From Bdellovibrio sp. CG22_combo_CG10-13_8_21_14_all_39_27 (lineage in GTDB: Bacteria > Bdellovibrionota > Bacteriovoracia > Bacteriovoracales > Bacteriovoracaceae): 64,000 nt of DNA. A program made the translations under genes and the position numbers. The DNA lies in contig PCTW01000070.1 in the NCBI GenBank assembly GCA_002786715.1, forward strand, positions 1 to 64,000. Reading direction: 5' to 3'. The notes below the pieces were generated by a model, which did not search any database, had not been told where the DNA came from, and saw only the letters and a list, made by a program, of their open reading frames with translations. Position 1 is the first letter of the stretch. Every line of letters starts with the position of its first letter. Shown in pieces: positions 42,711-51,092 of this stretch.

Positions 42711-43550
42711 TTTCCAAACGGGAGTTTCAGGCGAAGAAATCGCGCGTTTCACGGCCGGATGATTTTTTGGCATGACACTATTTTTACTAACGGCTTCGTG
42801 GCAGAGAGTACATTGCTTGGCCGGTGGATCTGAAGGGTAAGTATCATCTTTATGATATTTATCGAGGGGGTTATGGCACTGAGTACACTGCTTCTTCTCC
42901 GTTTCTCGATAGGTCCCAGCTTCTCTCGGATGTCTCATAAAAGAAGCAAAATCATGAGGGACTTGGTAATGACATTGGGTACAGCTCATAAAACTTTTTT
43001 CATTGCGACGGTGAAATTCTCCATCCTTTTGATGACAATGCTGACAACTCACTTTTAAGTTTTCATCTTTTTTTCCATCCCAATAAGCTTTGGTATGATT
43101 TTTTCCAACCCATCCGGCTTGATGAGGATATTGATGACAAGTGGTACAGTTTTGAGCAACTTTTATGGTGAGACCACTTTCACTCTGGTGACAGCTTTTA
43201 CAATTATTAGAATCTTTCAAATAAGCAACTCCATGATCAAAGCTCTCTTTGAATTGAGGAGTATGGGGATAATTCTTATGACAACCCATACAGAATTCTT
43301 GGCGAATTTCACCAGTTTCGTTTTGAGTTGGTATATGACAACTTTGGCAAAGTTTTTGATCTCGCAAGTAGAAGGCACCATGCTGACGGCTTTTTTTAAA
43401 TTCAGCGGAATGAGGGAAGATCACTTTGAGGGTTTCGGAACTTTGTTGTTGCTCTAAAGTGTTCACAACTACCGGCTCATCATTTTTTTGATGACATGAA
43501 GTCATCATGATCGAAGATACTATCGAAATAAAAATAAGCCATTTGTTCAT
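42681..43550 (-). CDS. eight-haem cytochrome c lipoprotein
   Basis: A 289-residue lipoprotein: lipobox MTSC (Cys19) and eight CxxCH motifs (CQSCH, CMGCH, CKSCH, CTTCH, CQHCH, CTQCH, CTQCH, CTLCH). Several are followed by Tyr-Pro-His or His pairs for bis-His coordination. No CxxCK (the nitrite-reductase haem) is present, so it is not NrfA. It could be the outer-membrane exit of the cytochrome chain or a terminal reductase. It is transcribed toward the operon, from its own upstream region, and converges on the NapC-like gene. Confidence 0.85.
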   Translation of the reverse strand: MNKWLIFISIVSSIMMTSCHQKNDEPVVVNTLEQQQSSETLKVIFPHSAEFKKSRQHGAFYLRDQKLCQSCHIPTQNETGEIRQEFCMGCHKNYPHTPQFKESFDHGVAYLKDSNNCKSCHQSESGLTIKVAQNCTTCHQYPHQAGWVGKNHTKAYWDGKKDENLKVSCQHCHQKDGEFHRRNEKSFMSCTQCHYQVPHDFASFMRHPREAGTYRETEKKQCTQCHNPLDKYHKDDTYPSDPPAKQCTLCHEAVSKNSVMPKNHPAVKRAISSPETPVWKSPGRIIERK

Positions 43551-43630
43551 TTGAGTTAGCCCTACACAATCCCTTATCGGAATGGTTGGGTTTGGACTTA
43601 AACTGATTGATAACAGCTTTTTAAACAGGA

Positions 43631-43735
43631 TTAACTGACTCGATTGAGAATATAAGAGAGCAACAATGTGATCACTAAGATCAACATGGGCGAATATCGT
43701 AAGTAATTTAAATTTCGTTCATTCTTCGTTTTCAT
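43631..43735 (-). CDS. 34-residue membrane micro-ORF
   Basis: On the minus strand ATG 43735 opens a 34-residue ORF ending at 43631, with GAGGGA a few bases upstream. It has a basic polar start (MKTKNERNLNYLRYS) and one hydrophobic helix (MLILVITLLLSYIL). It sits between the transketolase terminator and the eight-haem lipoprotein gene, in the same direction as both. Coding status rests on ribosome site and composition only. Confidence 0.4.
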   Translation of the reverse strand: MKTKNERNLNYLRYSPMLILVITLLLSYILNRVS

Positions 43736-43796
43736 ACATTCCCTCATCATCCTTAAGAGGTTCCTTTATGTATTTTTTACAAGCAAGAATTTTGCC

Positions 43797-43822
43797 AAAA
43801 AAACAGGGCCATATTGGCCCTG
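43797..43822 (-). terminator. intrinsic terminator of the transketolase gene
   Basis: On the minus strand CAGGGCCA and TGGCCCTG (43822-43815 and 43811-43804) form a perfect eight-base stem with a three-base loop, followed by seven T (43803-43797). It lies 46 bases after the transketolase stop. Confidence 0.85.
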
Positions 43823-43867
43823 ATTTCAATAAAAGAAGTATGACATTGGTGCCAAAGCGGGACTGTT

Positions 43868-45868
43868 TTATTTAACAATCTCTAACGCGGCCTGCGCAAT
43901 GGAGCCACTATCGAATCCATGCTTGTGGTAAAGCTCGACGGCCTTGTATGAACTTTGACCAAAATGATTATGAATTCCGAGAGATCTTACTTTTGGTTGA
44001 ATGCCTTTTTCAGCGAGAGCGTGTACAAGAAGAGACCCCATTCCGCCTACAACTTGATGATCCTCTACTGTGATCAACTTATTTCCTGCCGCGGCCAATT
44101 CTTTTCCAAAAGTTTCTGTATCGACATGATTGACGAAAGGATTATTAATCACTGTGGCCTTAATTCCCTTGGCGGCTAATTCATCGGCCGCAAGAAGAGC
44201 TTGAGGAACAGTTGAGGCACAAGCTGCAATCACAACATCACTTCCGCGACGAAGAACTTGAGCGCGTCCCCATTCATATGTGAGCTCACTCGAGTAAGAA
44301 GCTGGGAAATCTTCGCGACCAAAAAAGAAGACAACCGATTCAGGAACTTGATCATTCTCGCGAGCTGTAACAAATCTTCTGACGGCGAGTTCGAAATATT
44401 TTTCAGCTTCACTTGAGCTGGCACAGCAAATAACGGCCGTGTTTGGAATTCCGGCCACTGCCGAAACATAAGTTGTCGCTTGGTGAGAAGCACCATCAGC
44501 TGCATCTTGAAAACCAATATGGGAAAAGAGCGCCAAGACTGGAGCGAGCGAGAGTTGAGACATAATAAGAGGCAAATTGCCTTTAGTAATTCCAAATTGG
44601 GCAAAAGTATCGACGACAGGAATAAAACCTTGGCGTGATAAACCAACGGCAGTACTAATCATGTTTGATTCGGCAACACCGACATCAATCCAGTTGTTAG
44701 GGCACTGCTTTTGAAAATCAGCAATTCCAGTCGATCCCTGAAGATCGGCTGTCACTGAATAGAGCGGAAGTCCTTCTCCGGCGAGGCGAGTGGCGGCACG
44801 AGAAAAACCTGGTTGGACTTTTTCTTTTTTAACGGCACTTGGAGCTGAATCTTTTGGTGCCGGTTTTTGCGCAAGCAAGCTCTTTGCCCAATCAAGAAAT
44901 TCCGCAGGAGCTTCGCCACCGTAAATTTCATTTAAAAAAGAAACCAACTTTTCGTCATAGGCTTTAAGCGGATAACCATGGCCTCCACTCTTAGCTTCTT
45001 CAGTCGCTTTAACTCCGTAGCCTTTGATTGTTTTGAAAACCACTGCAATTGGCTTCTTAGGATTTTTTTCCGCAGTTTGAATGGCCCATTCAATATCGTT
45101 ATGAACTTTTTGCAGATTGTGACCTTGCTCTTGAACGCGAACTTCCCAACCTTGAGCTGAGAGCGCTTCAAAGCTCTTATGCATATCGAAAGCATCTTCA
45201 CTGATACGTCCACTGAGTTTGGTATTATTGTCACTGATAAGTAAAACAAAAGGGGCCAACTTTCCTCTGGCAGCAAGACCTGGAATGGCCGCGAAAGATT
45301 CGCGCGCTTCACCTTCCATCGCTCCTCCGTCAGAGAGAGTGCAGATGGTCGTTCTTTGAGTTCCACTCAAATGATCGGCCAGTGCCAAACCTTGAGCTTG
45401 AGGAAGTCCTGAACCTAATGGTCCGTTAGAAATGAGAACACCCTCAGGATTGAGGTGAGCTTCACCATGTCCTGTTAGTTTACTTTTAATTGAGCGAAAA
45501 TCGCGAAGCGCTTCGAGACTCATTTGATCGAAACCATAAAGAGCGCGTAAGGCGTAAATACCATTTTCGGTGTGGCCGGCATCATTCACGAAATTGTAGT
45601 GATTAAACCAGTTGTCCTTTCTAAACATGATCCCATGAACTGAACTCATAATTTCAGCAAAAGCTGCAGGGCCTCCCCAGTGGCAAGCGGCTCCACCAAT
45701 TACGGCGTGCATATTCATCAGTGCGACGAGTGCTCTCGTGGCCTTAGGATCGGCGAGTGTTTCTTCAGCACCTTGAGCGTTTTTGACGGTGATGCTGTAG
45801 TTGAGCTTGTTCTTTGGAGTAGGGGCTAAATGGTTTTTAACTTTTAATGGCTTAAGAGTTGAAGTCAT
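43868..45868 (-). CDS. tkt: transketolase
   Basis: A thiamine-diphosphate enzyme of 666 residues that transfers two-carbon units in the pentose phosphate pathway. TPP site: SDGGAMEGEARESF with the IDNNTKLSG-type stretch (here ISDNNTKLSG). Other motifs are AACHWGGPAAF near the N-terminus, GPLGSGLPQAQGLAL, the pyrimidine domain with FAQFGITKGNLP and SHIGFQDAADGASHQATTY, and a C-terminal transketolase domain with TVEDHQVVGGMGSLL. The N-terminus is longer than usual. ATG 45868 has GGAGG five bases upstream (a TTG precedes it). Terminated by a strong hairpin. A 251-base gap lies upstream. Confidence 0.93.
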   Translation of the reverse strand: MTSTLKPLKVKNHLAPTPKNKLNYSITVKNAQGAEETLADPKATRALVALMNMHAVIGGAACHWGGPAAFAEIMSSVHGIMFRKDNWFNHYNFVNDAGHTENGIYALRALYGFDQMSLEALRDFRSIKSKLTGHGEAHLNPEGVLISNGPLGSGLPQAQGLALADHLSGTQRTTICTLSDGGAMEGEARESFAAIPGLAARGKLAPFVLLISDNNTKLSGRISEDAFDMHKSFEALSAQGWEVRVQEQGHNLQKVHNDIEWAIQTAEKNPKKPIAVVFKTIKGYGVKATEEAKSGGHGYPLKAYDEKLVSFLNEIYGGEAPAEFLDWAKSLLAQKPAPKDSAPSAVKKEKVQPGFSRAATRLAGEGLPLYSVTADLQGSTGIADFQKQCPNNWIDVGVAESNMISTAVGLSRQGFIPVVDTFAQFGITKGNLPLIMSQLSLAPVLALFSHIGFQDAADGASHQATTYVSAVAGIPNTAVICCASSSEAEKYFELAVRRFVTARENDQVPESVVFFFGREDFPASYSSELTYEWGRAQVLRRGSDVVIAACASTVPQALLAADELAAKGIKATVINNPFVNHVDTETFGKELAAAGNKLITVEDHQVVGGMGSLLVHALAEKGIQPKVRSLGIHNHFGQSSYKAVELYHKHGFDSGSIAQAALEIVK

Positions 45869-46119
45869 CAATCCTCCGAGGATTTTGCAGTTTGGGTTTA
45901 ATGGGTGGCGGTTCGAAGAAGGCTAGATTAAAAGCCTGAATTTGCAAAGGTAATCCGAGTCGCGCCTCAGTTTATTGGGCATTTTGGTAAATATAATTAA
46001 TTTATAAAAATAGCTAACCCATTAATTTTATGGGGTGACAAAGATCATGAAAAATTGACTGGATGCGTTGGGCTTTTTTCAATACAATTAGGCATAACAA
46101 TTTTTGTGGGGCGATACTC

Positions 46120-46347
46120 ATGTGTGATGTTTGCAAAGCCGAAGGAAGAGATTGGAATTTTGCTAATGGTGATAAGACCAGATTGGCAAATGCAAAACTT
46201 TATAGAGTCTATGTAGGCAGAACGGCGGCAGTTAAGCTTTGTCATTTACACGATATTCAATTGTTTGTTTTAGGTGAGCAACGCTTCTTAAAAGAGCATA
46301 TCAGTTTGGCCAGTAATCTGTTTGATAAACGCTCTGACTTTGCCTGA
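46120..46347 (+). CDS. small zinc-ribbon-like protein
   Basis: A 75-residue protein starting at ATG 46120 with a GGGG ribosome site; an ORF extension to 46063 would add a hydrophobic, non-conserved stretch. It has MCDVCKAEG at the N-terminus and VKLCHLHDIQLF in the middle, giving C-x2-C and C-x-x-H pairs that could bind zinc. A TTGACT box lies about 65 bases upstream. Function unknown; it precedes the aldehyde dehydrogenase gene by 39 bases. Confidence 0.55.
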   Translation: MCDVCKAEGRDWNFANGDKTRLANAKLYRVYVGRTAAVKLCHLHDIQLFVLGEQRFLKEHISLASNLFDKRSDFA

Positions 46348-46386
46348 TCTCATTGTCATATAATTCTCCCATGCTAAAGTCGATTC

Positions 46387-47763
46387 ATGAAAAATGAATT
46401 GAAAGTCTATGATAAGTATTCTCAAAAATTACTAAAATCTCTTCCAATGGCCTCTGAAGCCGAGGTGGAAAATGTGATGGTGCTCTCTGAGAGTGCTTTT
46501 ACTCTTGAACGCAAGCGATCAGCTGGAGAGCGCTACAATCGCTTAGAAAAAATTATTCAGCTTTATCAGTCTCGTAAAAAAGAATTCGCACAATTAATTA
46601 GTGCCGAAGCTGGCAAGCCCATAGGCTACGCTAACGCTGAAGCGGATCGAGTTTTAGCTACTCTTGTTTGGGCGCTTGAAGAATCCCGTCGAGTTGGTGG
46701 GGAAGTTGTTCCCATGGATTTTAATCATGGAATGGGTTTAAGCGCGATGACTCAGCGATTTCCCATCGGTCCGATTATTGCCATTTCTCCCTTTAATTTT
46801 CCACTCAATCTTGCCATTCATAAAATTGCACCAGCTCTCGCCTGTGGTTGTTCTATCGTGGTTAAGCCTTCACCTTTTGCTCCTCTTAGTATTTTGAAGT
46901 TTGAAGAACTTTGTCGAGAAGCTCAAGTGCCTCAAGGACTTTTTCAAGTGGTCCTTTGCGATAATCAATTAGCTGAAAAAATGGTGCGAGATGATCGCTT
47001 TAAGATGCTCTCTTTTACAGGTTCTCCAACGGTGGGTTGGATGTTAAAAAATATTGCGGGAAAGAAAAAAGTTATTTTAGAACTTGGTGGTAACGCTGCA
47101 GTTATTGTCGACGAGACTGCCGATATAAATAAAGCTGCTGCTCAAGTCGCCACGGGCGCTTTCCTTTACTCAGGTCAAATTTGTATTTCAACGCAAAGAG
47201 TTTTCGTGGTTGAAAGTGTCTTTGAAGATTTTCAAAAAAAATTGTTAGAAAATGTCGCAAAATTGAAAGTGGGCGATCCCTCTGATCAAATGACTACAAT
47301 AGGCCCTCTTATCGATCGCGTGCATCTCAATCGCATCCAATCTTGGGTGGAAGAAGCAACAGCTGCAGGTGCCAAAATTTTATGTGGAGGAGAGATTATC
47401 GATAGTGATAAAAATCTCTACGCCGCAACTGTTTTAACCAATGTTCCTCGTGATCAAAAAGTTTGTCGCGAAGAAGCCTTTGGGCCGATTGTTGTGATTG
47501 AACCGGTTGTCGATTTTGAGCAAGCGATAAAATTGGCCAATGATTCAAGTTTTGGATTGCAGGCCGGCGTTTTTAGTCATGACCTCAATCGTATGAAAAA
47601 GGCCCATTCCGAGCTTGAAGTGGGGGCCGTGATCATGAATGGGGTTCCCGGCTACAGAATCGACCATATGCCCTATGGAGGGGTTAAGGACTCAGGATTA
47701 GGTCGAGAAGGCCCTCGTTACGTTATTGAAGAAATGACAGAACCCCGTCTTTTAGTCTTCTAA
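46387..47763 (+). CDS. NAD(P)-dependent aldehyde dehydrogenase
   Basis: A 458-residue class 3-like aldehyde dehydrogenase. NAD and catalytic motifs: IAISPFNFPLNLAIHKIAPALA, the FTGSPTVGW motif, Glu232 in LELGGNAA and Cys266 in YSGQICIS, then EEAFGPIVVIEP and YGGVKDSGLGREG. Succinate-semialdehyde, lactaldehyde or piperideine-carboxylate type substrates are possible; the residues that separate them cannot be read with confidence. No ribosome site is obvious. It precedes gltX by 56 bases. In the light of the lysine-type genes downstream, a role in amino-acid breakdown is conceivable. Confidence 0.88.
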   Translation: MKNELKVYDKYSQKLLKSLPMASEAEVENVMVLSESAFTLERKRSAGERYNRLEKIIQLYQSRKKEFAQLISAEAGKPIGYANAEADRVLATLVWALEESRRVGGEVVPMDFNHGMGLSAMTQRFPIGPIIAISPFNFPLNLAIHKIAPALACGCSIVVKPSPFAPLSILKFEELCREAQVPQGLFQVVLCDNQLAEKMVRDDRFKMLSFTGSPTVGWMLKNIAGKKKVILELGGNAAVIVDETADINKAAAQVATGAFLYSGQICISTQRVFVVESVFEDFQKKLLENVAKLKVGDPSDQMTTIGPLIDRVHLNRIQSWVEEATAAGAKILCGGEIIDSDKNLYAATVLTNVPRDQKVCREEAFGPIVVIEPVVDFEQAIKLANDSSFGLQAGVFSHDLNRMKKAHSELEVGAVIMNGVPGYRIDHMPYGGVKDSGLGREGPRYVIEEMTEPRLLVF

Positions 47764-47819
47764 AACTATTCAAATTTATTCACATCTGCTACATTGAGCC
47801 CCTAAATTCAGGAGTGTTT

Positions 47820-49250
47820 ATGACTGTACGCGTTCGTTTTGCGCCTTCTCCAACGGGTTATCTCCATATTGGCGGAGCTCGCACTGCTCTTTACAACTAT
47901 CTCTTCGCTAAAAAAAATGGCGGGGTTTTTCTTCTCCGCATCGAAGACACCGATCAAGAGCGCAGTAAAAAAGAATACGAAATTGAGATGATGAAAGATC
48001 TCAAGTGGCTTGGCATCGATTGGACCGAAGGCCCTGATTGCGGAGGTGAGTATGGACCTTACCGCCAAAGTGAGCGCATGAATCTCTATAAAGAAAAAGC
48101 TTGGGAATTGGTATCAGAAGGAAAAGCTTATCCCTGTTTTTTAACTGAAGCAGAACTCGAAGAACTTTCACAAAAAGCCATTGCTGAAAACAAAGCACCC
48201 CACGCTTATCATACTAAGTTTCGCGATTTTCCGCTTTATGAAGCCAAGAAGAGAGTTGATGCAGGTGAAGACTATGTGATTCGCTTTAAGACTCAACAAA
48301 AAGTTTATCATTTGAAAGATCATGTTCGTGGAGACGTTGATTTTGGCGAGGATATGGTAGGAGATTTTGTCCTCCTCAGAAGTAATGGCATGCCAGTTTA
48401 TAATTATTGTTGCGCCATTGATGATTGGATGATGAAAATCACTCACGTTATTCGCGCTGAAGAGCATTTGCCAAACACATTACGCCAGTTGATGTTGTAT
48501 GAAGCCTTTGGAGTAACGCCTCCTCAATATGCTCACTGTTCACTTCTTGTCGGAGAGGATCGTCAGAAACTTTCAAAGCGCCATGGCGCTACTTCTGTAA
48601 AGCAATATATTGAAATGAAATATTTGCCAGAAGCTTTGAATAATTATCTTTGCCTCCTCGGTTGGTCTCATCCAGATGAAAAGGATATTTTCAATAAAGA
48701 AGATATCGTTGATGTTTTCACCATGGATCGTTTTAATAAGGCGCCTGCACTTTATGATGTTCAAAAATTAAATTTCTTTAATGGCCAACATTTAAGAAAA
48801 TTGCCAATCGCTGAATTAGTGGGCTTGGCCTCTGATTGTCTTCCAAGTCATCATCCTTTTCAAAATCAAACCGCTGAATGGAAAAATCAGGCGATGGAAA
48901 TTTTTAAAGAAAAAATTCAACTCATCACTGAACTTGAAGCTGTGCTTGAAATTATCTTTAGAACGGAAGTGATGACTTCTGATGAGTATCAAGAAATCTG
49001 GAGCTGGGAAACGACAGGGCAAATGGCATCTTACTTAAAAGAGCAAGTGATGGCCTTAACTGCTCCTGCCACGGCCGAGCAATTTCAGGCTTGGGGCGAT
49101 CATATTAAAACGGAATTGAAAATTAAAGGAAAGCCTTTGTTCAAAGGAATGAGAGCTGTGCTGACTTTAGAGGCAGAAGGACCTGATTTGAAAATCGTGA
49201 TCCCTTTGACTCCGGTTGCTGTTTTAAAAGAGCGCATGACAAAATTCTAA
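47820..49250 (+). CDS. gltX: glutamyl-tRNA synthetase
   Basis: Class I aminoacyl-tRNA synthetase of 476 residues: RFAPSPTGYLHIGGARTALYNYLF (HIGH), KLSKRHGA (KMSKS), FLLRIEDTDQERS. It charges tRNA-Glu (and possibly tRNA-Gln for amidation). AGGAG lies five bases before ATG 47820; the GTG two codons upstream is not needed. No glutaminyl-tRNA synthetase is in the window. Confidence 0.96.
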   Translation: MTVRVRFAPSPTGYLHIGGARTALYNYLFAKKNGGVFLLRIEDTDQERSKKEYEIEMMKDLKWLGIDWTEGPDCGGEYGPYRQSERMNLYKEKAWELVSEGKAYPCFLTEAELEELSQKAIAENKAPHAYHTKFRDFPLYEAKKRVDAGEDYVIRFKTQQKVYHLKDHVRGDVDFGEDMVGDFVLLRSNGMPVYNYCCAIDDWMMKITHVIRAEEHLPNTLRQLMLYEAFGVTPPQYAHCSLLVGEDRQKLSKRHGATSVKQYIEMKYLPEALNNYLCLLGWSHPDEKDIFNKEDIVDVFTMDRFNKAPALYDVQKLNFFNGQHLRKLPIAELVGLASDCLPSHHPFQNQTAEWKNQAMEIFKEKIQLITELEAVLEIIFRTEVMTSDEYQEIWSWETTGQMASYLKEQVMALTAPATAEQFQAWGDHIKTELKIKGKPLFKGMRAVLTLEAEGPDLKIVIPLTPVAVLKERMTKF

Positions 49251-49262
49251 AATCTTCTTGCA

Positions 49263-49277
49263 TGCTGATCATTATCA
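49263..49277. promoter_or_regulatory. Fur-box-like inverted repeat
   Basis: TGCTGAT-C-ATTATCA (49263-49277) matches the 7-1-7 Fur consensus TGATAATnATTATCA at 12 of 14 positions; a wider seven-base hairpin (TGCTGAT/ATCAGCA) overlaps it. It lies 21 bases upstream of the -35 box. No T-run follows, so it is not a simple gltX terminator. Confidence 0.4.
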
Positions 49278-49298
49278 GCACTTAGAGGACGATCAGAT

Positions 49299-49327
49299 TT
49301 GTCTAATGAGCGGGAGCTTTAGATAAT
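49299..49327 (+). promoter_or_regulatory. promoter of the dihaem cytochrome gene
   Basis: TTGTCT (49299-49304) and GATAAT (49322-49327) with a 17-base spacer, 25 bases before the ATG. AAGGGA ribosome site follows. Confidence 0.6.
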
Positions 49328-49352
49328 GGTCTGACAAGGTGAAAAAGGGACG

Positions 49353-51041
49353 ATGATGAAAATGCTTTTATGTGCACTGATACTTGTTACTCAATCGGCC
49401 ATGGCCTTTGATTGGAATGAGCCGGATTGGTCAGCGAATTCGACTTTGCCTGCAGAAGGCTCTCGCCAGAATCTTTATCAGCTCCCTGAAGACCAATTCT
49501 CACAAATTCAAGATGTCGGCTATGTCCACGCGCTTCGCTGGCCAGTGAACGTCTCAGGTCTCTATATTCCCTATAAGCCCCTCGAAAATTTTTTAGAAAG
49601 TGATAGCAATAATCCGATTAAGCGCTTGATTCAAAAATTTGGCCAACGTCGTCTTGGTTACAGTGATATGGACGGGCTCTATGCTTGGCTTGGATTGAAC
49701 AAGTATCCTGATGAGGGATCAGTCACTGGAATTTATCGCATTCCTTTTCCCGACGGGTTTAAACCCAAGTATCGCATGGGAGCGAGTATTCTCAATCTCA
49801 ATGGGGTTCAGGGTTTAACATTCGGCTGCGCCGGCTGCCACTCGGGAGTCTTCATGGGACGCACCATTATGGGGCTCACCAACAAGCGACCGCGCGCCAA
49901 TGAATTTTTTATGATGGCGAAAAAATATGTACCCAAAATTCCTTCGCATCTTTTTGCCTACGGGACTAATGCCAGCGAAGAAGAGCGCAAGCTGTACAAG
50001 TATACCCAAGACAATTTGAGAGCGGTGGGGGCGGTTATGCCTCAATCCCTCGGTCTTGATACATCACTTCCGCACGTGGCCCTTTCTTTATCACATCGCA
50101 AAGATGACGAGTATGCGACTAAGTCGCGGGTGCTTGAGCGAAATCCAACTCCGAATAAGCTTGAGACGATGGTGGCGGATTCAAAACCTCTTCCTTGGTG
50201 GAATTTAAAACATAAGACTCGTTGGCTCTCTGACGGTTCAATCGTTGCGGGCAATCCTATTCTTACTAACTTTTTATGGAATGAATTGGGAAGAGGAACG
50301 GATCTTAAAGAGCTTGAGCAATGGATGAAAGATAATCAAGATACGGTTCGAGAATTAACCGCTGCTGCTTTTGCCACGCAAGCTCCTCGTTGGACTGATT
50401 TTTTTCCAGCGGGAAGCATTGATCTTGATTCAGCAAAACGTGGTCAGACACTTTTTAAGAACAGCTGTCAAAAGTGTCATGGCGAATATCAAAAAGCCTG
50501 GGATCTTCCCAATGCTTCGGAACTCTCAGAGGTTGAAATCTTAAGCAATTCAAAAGTTCTTTATCCTAAGAAAACCGAAGTCAAAGATGTAGGAACTGAT
50601 CCCAATCGTTGGATGGCGACACAATACTTTGCTGAACGTTTAAATAAGCTACGCATTTCAAAATGGATGAAGACCGTGGTTGAACCACAAAAAGGTTATG
50701 TCCCGCCACCGCTGGAAGGAATCTTTTCTCGCTATCCTTACTTCCACAACAACTCGATTCCTAATCTTTGTGCCTTGATGGAACATCCTACGCGTCGACC
50801 GAAATTTTTCGTGCAAGGGCCATCAACAGACGCCTCTCATTACGATGCTGATTGTGTGGGCTATCCAGTTGGGGACAAGATTCCAGCTTCGTGGATGAAA
50901 GAGAAAGAGGCCCATTATAAGGCCAATAAGCCAGGACTACTCAACATTGGTCATTCGAAGGCCTTCTACGATGAGCAGAGCCAGCCGCTTATGTCAGAGA
51001 GCGAAAAACGTGACCTGCGCATGTTCTTAAAAACACTATAA
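49353..51041 (+). CDS. RoxA-like dihaem c-type cytochrome
   Basis: A 562-residue exported protein (signal peptide ending AMA) with two haem motifs, CAGCH near residue 160 and CQKCH near 375. Later segments include YVPPPLEGIFSRYPYFHNNSIPNL, like the SVPTLxDLL-type pattern of MauG/RoxA cytochromes. RoxA and RoxB are secreted dihaem oxygenases that cleave rubber; this resembles that branch in size and layout but the substrate cannot be inferred. It may instead act as a peroxidase or electron carrier. It has its own promoter and Fur-like box, so iron may control it. Confidence 0.65.
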   Translation: MMKMLLCALILVTQSAMAFDWNEPDWSANSTLPAEGSRQNLYQLPEDQFSQIQDVGYVHALRWPVNVSGLYIPYKPLENFLESDSNNPIKRLIQKFGQRRLGYSDMDGLYAWLGLNKYPDEGSVTGIYRIPFPDGFKPKYRMGASILNLNGVQGLTFGCAGCHSGVFMGRTIMGLTNKRPRANEFFMMAKKYVPKIPSHLFAYGTNASEEERKLYKYTQDNLRAVGAVMPQSLGLDTSLPHVALSLSHRKDDEYATKSRVLERNPTPNKLETMVADSKPLPWWNLKHKTRWLSDGSIVAGNPILTNFLWNELGRGTDLKELEQWMKDNQDTVRELTAAAFATQAPRWTDFFPAGSIDLDSAKRGQTLFKNSCQKCHGEYQKAWDLPNASELSEVEILSNSKVLYPKKTEVKDVGTDPNRWMATQYFAERLNKLRISKWMKTVVEPQKGYVPPPLEGIFSRYPYFHNNSIPNLCALMEHPTRRPKFFVQGPSTDASHYDADCVGYPVGDKIPASWMKEKEAHYKANKPGLLNIGHSKAFYDEQSQPLMSESEKRDLRMFLKTL

Positions 51042-51092
51042 AATTGATTGAAAAAATCAAGCATCTCTATACTTATTCCGATAAGTTAGGGC

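Noticed and set aside
42852-43457. Plus-strand ORFs antisense to the eight-haem lipoprotein gene
   Set aside because: They are mirror readings of the CxxCH-rich gene on the other strand and have no ribosome site or recognisable domain.
42681-43550. NrfA-type nitrite reductase
   Set aside because: There is no CxxCK haem motif and the protein has eight CxxCH sites and a lipobox.
45869-46119. A hidden gene in the 251-base gap upstream of the transketolase gene
   Set aside because: Only AT-rich sequence, a TTGACT box and a short CCCAT/ATGGG repeat are visible; no plausible ORF with ribosome site.
49263-49280. Hairpin after gltX as an intrinsic terminator
   Set aside because: The stem is good but no T-run follows; an operator reading fits better.
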